Shown here: positions 55,587 to 64,000 of the stretch, one piece after another
Numbering within the stretch: the first letter of the stretch is position 1
Layout: every line of letters begins with the position of its first letter
Origin: Azorinus chamasolen
Taxonomy: Eukaryota; Mollusca; Bivalvia; Cardiida; Solecurtidae
NCBI GenBank assembly: GCA_963576725.1
Contig: OY755242.1
Location: 7,419,240 to 7,483,239, forward strand
Direction: 5' to 3'
Length of the DNA: 64,000 nt
Program-made: the position numbers and the translations under genes
The notes under the pieces: model-generated
Database searches by the model: none
Told to the model about the DNA's origin: nothing
What the model saw: only the letters and a program-made list of their open reading frames with translations

Positions 55587-57030
55587 TATTATACCCCCAC
55601 AAAGAAAGTATTTTGGGGGTATACTGGAGTCACCATGTCCATCCGTCCCTCCATCCATCCGCCTTGATAACTTCCAAAGTATAAAAGCTATTGACTTCAA
55701 ACTTCATATATAGATAGATTACATTGACGGCAAGTGCAGTGCACAAAGTTTGTAACTATGTCTTCAGTATTTTTAGAGTTATTGCCCTTTGTTATTTTTC
55801 AGTTTTCCGGATTTTTTTTCTAAACCTTTACAGAAATTGAAGTGATAATCCAAATCATATGTGGTATGTGGCTTTATTATGAGTTACAGATCAAGTTTGA
55901 ATTTCGTTACGCTTCATTGATTTTTCACGGTAATACAGTGATTTTACTTAGAAATTTTCCGGAAATTCAGGTTTTCCGGAGTTTTTTTCTACACCTTTAC
56001 ATTTGGTATGTGGCTTTATTATGAGTTACAGATCAAGTTTGAATTTCATTACGCTTCAATGATTTTTCACGGAAATACAGTGATTTTACCTAGAAAATTT
56101 CCAGAAATTCAGGTTTTCCGGAGGTTTTTTTCTAAACCTTTACAGATATTGAAGTGATATTTGGTATGTGGCTTTTATTATAATGAGTTACAGATCAAGT
56201 TTGAATTCCATTATGCTTCATTGATTTTTTCACAGAAATACAGCGATTTTACTTAGAAATTTTCCAGAAATTCAGGTTTTCCGGAGTTTTTTTCTACACC
56301 TTTACATTTGGTATGTGGCTTTATTATGAGTTACAGATCAAGTTTGAATTTCATTACGCTTCAATGATTTTTCACCGAAATACAGTGATTTTACCTAGAA
56401 AATTTCCAGAAATTCAGGTTTTCCGGAGTTTTTTTCTAAACCTTTACAGATATTGAAGTGATCCGGAGTTTTTTTTCTAAACCTTTACAGATATTGAAGT
56501 GATATTTGGTATGTGGCTTTTATTATAATGAGTTACAGATCAAGTTTGAATTCCATTATGCTTCATTGATTTTTTACACAGAAATACAGCGATTTTACTT
56601 AGAAATTGTCCAGAAATTCAGGTTTTCCAGAGTTTTTTCTAAACCTTTACAGATATTGAAGTGATATTTGGTATGTGGCTTTATTATAATGAGTTACAGA
56701 CCAAGTTTGAATTTCGTTATGCTTCACTGATTTTTCATGGAAATACAGTGATTTTATTTAGAAATTTTCCGGAAATTCAGGTTTTCCGGAGTTTTTTTTC
56801 TAAACCCTTGCAGATATTGATGTGATATTTGGTATGGAGCTTTACAATAATGAGTTACAGATCAAGTTTGAATTTTGCTACACTACATTGATTTTTAACG
56901 GAATTACAGCATTTTGACTTTTTTTTAGGAAATTTCAGGTTTTCCGGAGTTTTTTTCTAAACTGTAGCAGATCTTGTAGTGATTTATTTCTATAACCCCC
57001 ATCTCTGTGTCAAATGAGCTAGTGGGGGTA
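55587..57030 (+). repeat. Repeat with ~8 tandem units of about 160 bp
   Basis: The head TTATACCCCCACAAAG...TTTTGGGGGTATACTGG is followed by units starting TTTTCCGGAGTTTTTTTC, with GGTATGTGGCTTTATTAT, GAGTTACAGATCAAGTTTG and GAAATACAGTGATTTTACTT. Units begin near 55800, 55973, 56113, 56277, 56418, 56622, 56781 and 56939, with one 46-bp partial duplication near 56463. No coding frame is supported. Confidence 0.75.
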
Positions 57031-57147
57031 GTTCTAGTTAAATTTCTCACCGTTACAAAAATTCAAAACAACTTTTCTTTTGGTGTACTTCCTGTATATT
57101 TTCCCCCCATCATATTGTCTAAAGTTATAAATTTGAATAGTCTGATT

Positions 57148-57296
57148 CGACTGGCAGGTGGTTGCTTAATGCAGGTTAAAAGTAATGCAAAAAGCATCAA
57201 TAGCAGCTTTCTGCATTGCTTTTGACCTGTGTTAAGCTACCACCTACGTAAAGATGCAGATTAAGACTTTTAATGGTCGCTGAAGACACAAGTTCT
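57148..57296. mobile_element. Pogo-like MITE core, ends lost
   Basis: Carries the family arm GGCAGGTGGTTGCTTAATGC and its reverse GTTAAGCTACCACCT around a degraded apex. Terminal CAGTAAAACC is not readable on the left. Confidence 0.5.
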
Positions 57297-57545
57297 ACTG
57301 TACCACATAGAGGGAGAACAAATAATTAGTCACACACTATTTTAATTATATATAATTCCAATATTACAGCATTCATACAAAATGCATCTATTTGACTGGC
57401 TAAACTGTGACATTCATTTCTTGTTGAACACCAAATTTTTGCCTGAACTACATGTGTTTTATACAACAGGTTACCTTAGCTACTACAGAAAAACCTCTCG
57501 ATAACAACCACTCCACAGACTAATTCTGGAATAATAACCCTTTAC

Positions 57546-57774
57546 TTAACCCTTTCCTCCATAGGCTACTTTTAGACACAACCTATTTGAACCAATCTAC
57601 TGAAAAGTAGCATTAACTAAAGAAAAGGAAAACTTTAGAATTTTGTAGTTTGAAACCATTGTGATAAATAGAGCATTTGCTCCTATAGTTGCAAATGCTC
57701 TATTTATCACTATGGTTTCAAGAAGTGGTTATTACAGTGGCATAGAAAGAAGTATTTATGGAGGAAAGGGTTAA
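57546..57774 (+). mobile_element. TTAA MITE, C type, complete
   Basis: TTAACCCTTTCCTCCATAGG to TATGGAGGAAAGGGTTAA. Core GAAACCATTGTGATAAATAG, apex GCTCCTATAGTTGC. Confidence 0.85.
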
Positions 57775-58150
57775 TGAATATTAATAGCTCCACCAGATCT
57801 AATTCATGCATCTTATTATTAGTTAAATCTGTGTCTTGCGAATATTGCTTTTTATAAGAAATAATGAATGTATCAATATTTAATACTGATTTTTGTATAC
57901 TGGCATGTACAAGGGATTTTTTGGCAATGGCAAAAAATGTAAGAATCAAATCTATATAATATCATAAACAGAGCAGACCCGCATCAGACAGCTCCCACAT
58001 GGGCCATCTTATCTGGGTTGATTTACTTTGCAAAGGAATCTGGTAAAGAGTTGAGACAGGTTGTCATTGACTGAAGGATGAAGATCTTGGAAAAAAATCC
58101 TCTGAGCTTTATGCATTGCTTTTTCTCCTGGATCAGGCAGTCCCTTGCTA

Positions 58151-58349
58151 TTAACCCATTCCCACATATTGATGCCTCTGTAAAAGACACTTTGTGAAAC
58201 CATTGTGATAAACGGAGCATTTGCTCTATTATAACAATGGTTTCAAAACTATACCATTCTAAAATTTCTTTTTCTCTAGTAAAGGCACCTTTTGGTTGAT
58301 TTATTCAAATAGGTTGGATCTAAAAATAGCTTATGAGGGAATGGGTTAA
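58151..58349 (-). mobile_element. TTAA MITE, C type, reverse, hairpin arm shortened
   Basis: TTAACCCATTCCCACATA to ATGAGGGAATGGGTTAA. Core with GAAACCATTGTGATAAACGG, right arm partly deleted. Confidence 0.75.
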
Positions 58350-60518
58350 AGATCAAAAAGGTTATTTACACAGTGGTTGCATTAGAGAGGTTCCTCTGTG
58401 TATGTATATGGCTATGAAATAAACACTATGAAACCTAAATTTCTAAATTCTACTAAAAGTATCACCCATAAAGCAGTTAATAATGAACATTTCTTTAATG
58501 TTTTACCACATGAATATTCATGTGAAAGAAATAATGACTGAATATTAATGAGCTCTATTTCTATCATGGCATTATGAAGAAGGCTTTGCTGTGTCACAAA
58601 GTGTAGAATCGGACCTTATATGCTAATAGAGTTGACCCTGATAAAATAGCCCCTTCAAAGAATCATTTGATCTGGGTTTACTCTGTTTGCAAAGGCATTA
58701 ACCCTTCACTTGCTGAATTTCAAAATACATTTCTCCTTCTTTACCCATGTCCTGTTGTATAATTACATATATCTTCACTGTGTACAAGTATTGCGCTGTG
58801 CAATCACTGCTGTGGACTGCACTGGTTGCACAATCAACTTGTAAATAGTGTAGACCCTGATGAGACAGTTCCTGCAGGAGCTGTCTCATCTGGGTCTTCA
58901 CTTTAAAAGGCATATATATATGAGGTAAAGGGTTTAAATCTTCCTAAGCTGATTTGAATTCTCTTCTTCTGTTGCTGACTACCCAACCCACCATGCACAT
59001 CTAATCTGCACATCTAATCTCCATGTCATATATCAAAATCTGACAATGGAGATGTATCAAACATTTTACATTTATCAGTGATTTAGCAATAAAGTACTTT
59101 TTATTAACAATTCTTCATTAACCATTTCCCTCATATAGACACCTTTACAAATAAGAGTAGAACCAAAACAGACAGCTCCTGTAGTAGCCATCTCAGCCAT
59201 CTATTTTCTTATGACATAATGTAGATCTAACTCTACAGCTTTTGGCTGCCATAGTACAAAATTCACTTGTTTATGATGCCATTATTAAATTCAACTATGG
59301 TAACTAATATTCACACATTCAATATTTCTCATATTTTCACCATGATTTCTGATATCTCTCTCTATTCAATGAATGACTGACCAGTTTGTTCCTACTTCAA
59401 TACCATTCATTAAGACAAACAGACTGTCAAAAAGGTGGCATCACAGGATCCAAGAAGCGGTAATGCAGGAGCTCGCAATTTTTAAGAAACAATTAAGCAA
59501 ATATTGTTAGTGAAAACAATTATCTTTTTTGTGGTTTAGTCAAAAACACCTCTGACATCAAAATTCACACAATTATTCTTAGTTCTATACCAAACTTAAA
59601 TTTGTAAGCAGGAGTTTGTTATATGTGTATCCAAGCATACTGTATTTTAGAAATATTTTTTGTTTAAATAATCAGGATATTGAAACAAATTTGATGTGAA
59701 AAGTTTTGAATTTGGAAAGGAATGATTAAGCATTAATGTTATTCCTTTACTCCATACAGATCCCTTTTACACCTTTGCAAACAGAGTAGACCCAAATCAG
59801 ATGGCTCCTCTAGGAACCATTGATTAGGGTCTGCTCTGTTTGCTTATGTCGATAATGCGCTACAGTTTCTGCCATGGCCAAGCATTCCCATTTCTATTAC
59901 AAAACTTCTTCTCAGTCATATTCATGATGTCAATATGTCTTAAATATGAATATTCATTAAGAAATAAACTGTCATTTGCAAACAATGAAGACCCAGATCA
60001 GTGGGTTCTTCTGATCACTCAGGGTCTGCACTGTTTGTGTCATTCAAAATCATCACATACCTTTTCATACTGAATGAGTTCTATTGTTAAAAATGAACTT
60101 TGAAAGTCCAGCAGTCAAAACATTTATTTAACAAGTCCTATCAACGTAGAGGAAGTTTTAACAAGAGCACAGCATGCAGGTGCCAACACTCATCTGTCAA
60201 GACATTTGAATTTCCTAATTCCATAAAGGGGCATAATTTTGTTAAAAAATCCTTAAAGCGTTGTGGCCCTTGATCAGATTGTAGCCAGTGTTACAGTAAA
60301 CGAGTCTGTCATTTCATAAGATTTGCATGAATACCGGTAGTAAAGAAGTAATTGCCAACTTTAAAGTTTCCAGATGACAAAGACAACAATAGCCCATTTT
60401 TTCATGGAAAATCAGACAAGCTAAAAATGTTAAAAACTGATAAACTGATGCGCTGGCAAAATTTAACAAAACACTGTGAGGAACTGGCCTCTTTCTATAT
60501 GTATAAGAGTTTTGACCA

Positions 60519-60768
60519 ATAACCTTTTGCTCCAAATATATCAAGGTAGGAAATAATGATATCATGAATATTAATGGCATGCATTTTAATAATAGAATAT
60601 GAACACAGAAAACTTTGGCCATGACAGAAATTGTAGAATTAGATCTATATTATTTTATAAAGCAAACAGAGCAGAAACGAATCAGAAGGCTCCAACAGGA
60701 GCAGTCTGATCCGGGTCTAGTCCGTTTGCAAAGGTGTATAAATGTGTATCTATGGAGTAAAGGGTTAA
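60519..60768 (-). mobile_element. TTAA MITE, B type, reverse
   Basis: Left end eroded (ATAACCTTTTGCTCC); right end ATGGAGTAAAGGGTTAA. Core GGCTCCAACAGGAGC. Confidence 0.75.
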
Positions 60769-60863
60769 AATGGCAAACTTATGTAAGAAGCTTGACTAAC
60801 TCTTTGCACGGTAGCTGCCAAACTGTAATAATCCTACATTAATAATTTGAAGATAGATGAGAC

Positions 60864-61079
60864 TTAACCCTTTACTCCATAAATACACCTTTCTATACCT
60901 TTTGCAAACAGAGCAGACCCAGATCAGATTGCTCCTATCTATAGATAGATAGATATGAATCTATACTTTCTGCCAAGGGCAAAAATTCCTGTGTTCATGT
61001 GTTATCATAAAAAATAAACTATTTAACATTCATGCTGTCATTAATTCTTACATGAATATTCATGGAGTAAAAGGTTCAA
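60864..61079 (+). mobile_element. TTAA MITE, B type, right hairpin arm replaced
   Basis: TTAACCCTTTACTCCATAAA to CATGGAGTAAAAGGTTCAA. After GATTGCTCC the arm gives way to CTATCTATAGATAGATAG. Confidence 0.7.
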
Positions 61080-61129
61080 GTAACTCAGCCAACTCATTAG
61101 GATACAAACTTACCGTAATAAAAGAAACA

Positions 61130-61335
61130 TTAATCCTTTATTTGATAAATATGCCTTCCTACCCCTTTGCAAACAGAGTAGAATCAGGGTCTGTGCTGTT
61201 CGCTTACGATATAATAAAGCTATGATTCCAAAGTGACCATGACCAAAAATTCCATATGCCATTATAGAAATTAATCTAATAAATATTCATGATGTCATTA
61301 TTTCTAATATGTATGTTCATGGAGTAAAGGGTTAA
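61130..61335 (+). mobile_element. TTAA MITE, B type
   Basis: TTAATCCTTTATTTGATA to CATGGAGTAAAGGGTTAA, with a collapsed core. Its last TTAA is shared with the next copy. Confidence 0.7.
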
Positions 61336-61559
61336 TCGTTTACTCTATAAATACAAACAATGTAGACACAGATCAGATGGCTCCTATAGGATCAGAGTCT
61401 GCTCCATTTGCTTATGAAATAATATACAAGTAGACATGATTCTATAATTTCTTCCATGGACAAAATTTCTGTAGTTCATATGACATTATACAAATGAATG
61501 TAATTGAAATTCATGACGTCATTATATCGTACATGAAAATTCATGGAGTAAAGGTTTAA
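61332..61559 (+). mobile_element. TTAA MITE, B type, tandem to the previous one
   Basis: TTAATCGTTTACTCTATA to CATGGAGTAAAGGTTTAA, same orientation, sharing TTAA 61332-61335. Confidence 0.7.
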
Positions 61560-62484
61560 TATTCAGAATTACAAAAGATGACAAGTTTTGCAGGTGAAAA
61601 TCTTTTAGCGTGCAAAGAACTGTGAGGTTACCACAAGAACATCAATACTGACACAAAGGCTATTCTTTAAACAAGAGGGACATAAAACCTGATATCGCTC
61701 AATAAGTAGTGTTCAGATGTCATCTGAATAAATTGTTCAATCAAGACTGATGGCAATAGCTCTTCTTGTAGCACATTGTGCCAGGTGAGCTAAAAAAAAT
61801 GACAAGCATAAAAAAAGAAGGAAAAAACCAATGATCAAAAACAAGCTAACAACTACATTTACATAATATTCAAAAAAGCTATTTCACAAAAAAGCTAATT
61901 GACTAAACCCTTATTACCCTAAGTATTCAGACACACACACAGTTAGACAAACAGTTCAGCCCTAGACCAAACTGATCCTGAAGGAGCTTGGATCAGGGTC
62001 TGCACTAATTGCTACTGTGTCAGTCTAACTTGGTCATCAAAGTAGTGCCCTGTTAAACTAGTTCGCTTTAAAAACCAGTACAGAGGGGATATTAAGGATC
62101 TGAATATTTAGGGCAAAAGAATCAAAAGTTATATTGCGTGTAAAATACAGTAAATTTTATTAGAGATTCTAATTAATTTGTCCACAACAAAAAAGCAAGA
62201 AAATCATCATGGATTTTAACGCTTTACCTGATAAATATTCATGTAAGAAATAATAGCTATGAACATTAATCAACTGACTTTTTAAAATACATTATGAAAC
62301 TGTAAAATCAAATCTATATCATTTCATAAACAAACATAGCAAACCCTTGTCAAGAGCTGTCTGATCTGGGTCTACTCTATTTATATGTTTCTAAATATGT
62401 TTCTCTATCTGGTAAAGGGTTAAAAGTAAACCAAATACACTATCTGGGTTTAACCCTTTGACTGCTGAATATTCAAATGCAATA

Positions 62485-62655
62485 CAGTAAAACCCCTCTA
62501 AACTGGACATCCAATTTAGTATAAATATCGGTCTAGCAGACAGGTGGCACCTTAATGCAGGGTGAAAAACATGCAGAAAGCTCCTAGAGGATGAATTTCA
62601 CCCTGCATTACACAGCCATTCTGTACCTGAATTCCAGTTTAGAGTGGATTTACTG
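62485..62655. mobile_element. Pogo-like MITE nested in a D-type TTAA MITE
   Basis: Begins CAGTAAAACCCCTCTAAAC after TA and ends GGATTTACTG. The arm GACAGGTGGCACCTTAATGC is paired with a shortened right arm. The D-type host fragments flank it (62451-62484 and 62656-62794). Confidence 0.65.
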
Positions 62656-63389
62656 TTTAACCCATTCAGTATGAAAGGCATAAAAACTTTTACTAGAGCA
62701 TTTTAAATGACAAACAATCCCAAGAAGTCCTTTGATAAAGGTCTCCACTGTTTGCTAAAGCCATTGCACTTATTTCCCGCATTCAAAGGGTTAAGCTTTG
62801 GACTCTTCCACACTATGGATCAATTTGTAATGAAAATGCAAACAATTTGAACCGGATAAGATGACATGTTGACTGGACATCTAATCAGGACCTACACTGT
62901 TCCACACTCTGACACTATTTTGTGAAACATGCTCCCTGATATGACCTTTGACCTTGATGTATGACCTTGACCTCAATAAGTCATTCCTAAAAGTGTTCGC
63001 CTACATAAGTTGCACATGCATGCCAAGTTTGGAGTCAACAACATATTTAGCAGGACAAACATAAGCAAGAAGTGCAAGAATTCTCAATCTTAAATTTTGT
63101 TCCAATTTTCTTTCAATTAAATGCAGTCATAGATTGTCAGTTTCGATCCTGATGAGATGTCGAATTATTCGCCTTACATGCACTATTTGCATTATACATT
63201 GTATATATCAAGATTGATCACTAGTGTGCAGAGTTAAAACATTGATCCACATTAACAGCATGTACAGCTTCATGTATAATAAATACTATCATTTGTATAT
63301 ACATCTATAGTAAAACACTATACTAACTTAAATCTCTAATACAGCTACTCACAAGAAGCCAAATTTCATTCTTCCAGGCAGGTGGTAAC

Positions 63390-63629
63390 TTAACTCTTTA
63401 CTCAATAAATACGCTTTTCTATGCCTTTGCAAACAGAGTAGACCCAGATCAGACAGGCGAAGTTCTGTTCTGTTTGCTTATGATGTAATATAGATATGAA
63501 TATACAGTTTCGGCCATGGCCAAACATTCCTGTGTCTATGTGTGTCTATGTGCTATTATAACAATGAATCTAATTAATATTCATGATGTCATTATTTCTT
63601 ACATGAATATTCATGCAGTAAATGGTTAA
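63390..63629 (+). mobile_element. TTAA MITE, B type
   Basis: TTAACTCTTTACTCAATA to CATGCAGTAAATGGTTAA. Right hairpin arm lost after GACCCAGATCAGACAGG. Confidence 0.7.
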
Positions 63630-64000
63630 TACAGGATGAAATAAATGCAGACAACTCCTAACAGAGCTTTTTGCATTACTTTCTTCCTGTACAAGCAGTC
63701 AACTGCTTTTAAAGAACCCCCCACCCCACACCTCCGGTCCAATTTTTTAATTCATTAATGGGTTCATAACCTATCTGATGAACATTTATGTGAGAAATAA
63801 TGACATTAAGAATATTCATCAATTGATTTTTTATAATCGTATATGAACACAGGATCTTTTAGGTCATGGCAGAAAAATGTTGAATCGGATCTGTTTTATT
63901 CCATAAACAAAACAGAAAGACCCTGATCAGACTGCCCCTACAGGAGCCGTCTTATCTGGGTTGACTGTTTGAAAAGGGGTCAAAATACACCTATCAGGTA

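Larger units (their letters stand above)
57775..64000. other. Gene-free repeat-rich stretch at the right end
   Basis: Besides the listed MITEs, this holds degraded B/D-type pieces (about 57960-58035, 58493-58702, 58700-58935, 59120-59300, 59745-59965, 62222-62422, 63775-64000) and AT-rich sequence. I see no exon with splice sites and protein similarity here. Confidence 0.5.

Overview
This is eukaryotic, almost certainly metazoan, DNA. Coding exons are short, have GT/AG splice sites and sit in introns of up to about 27 kb. There is an animal-type C2H2 zinc-finger gene, animal non-LTR retrotransposon pieces, and very dense small inverted-repeat transposons. The repeat style (molluscan-looking repeats with ATATGCCCCC ends and 'tgacctttgaccttga' stretches, foldback elements, jockey/CR1-like LINEs) points to a bivalve mollusc. 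That assignment is inference.

Two host genes are supported. On the minus strand, four coding exons (37139-36824, 31161-30994, 28798-28569, 1271-1143) encode in one continuous frame the first 281 residues of the centriole protein CEP135 (Bld10 family). The rest of the gene lies beyond base 1. On the plus strand, 45042-47582 is one uninterrupted 846-codon frame for a nine-finger C2H2 protein with an unrecognised N-terminal domain. The two genes diverge, with about 7.9 kb between their start codons. That gap holds two foldback-like elements with 'GTTTCG' motifs and a 5'-truncated LINE with an intact reverse transcriptase frame.

Most of the rest is mobile and repetitive DNA. The dominant component is a TTAA-targeting (piggyBac-like) MITE group of about 130-260 bp. 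Its termini read TTAA-CCCTTT.../...AAAGGG-TTAA, and it carries a long hairpin core near one end. At least four subfamilies (A-D here) share this layout. Others present are pogo-like MITEs with TA duplications, a mariner-like element with ACAGGGTGTCCC ends, 'CAAACCCTATACTGTG' palindromes, an 867-bp foldback element with a 9-bp target duplication, tRNA-derived SINE copies, three long tandem arrays (60-bp, about 180-bp and about 160-bp units) and two LINE families. Nesting is common: pogo-like into TTAA MITE, mariner-like into TTAA MITE, and probably LINE into palindromic element.

The most unusual structural observations are these: hairpin apices of the form CTCC(n)GGAG shared by MITE groups with different termini and target sites; at least six places where two TTAA MITEs abut and share a single TTAA; a 72-bp perfect palindrome; and the 60-bp satellite that stays open for 443 codons but varies like non-coding DNA. 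No RNA gene, CRISPR array or prokaryotic feature was seen. Single copies below 300 bp in the introns are listed where boundaries could be read. Unlisted stretches hold degraded pieces of the same families or AT-rich sequence in which I see nothing.
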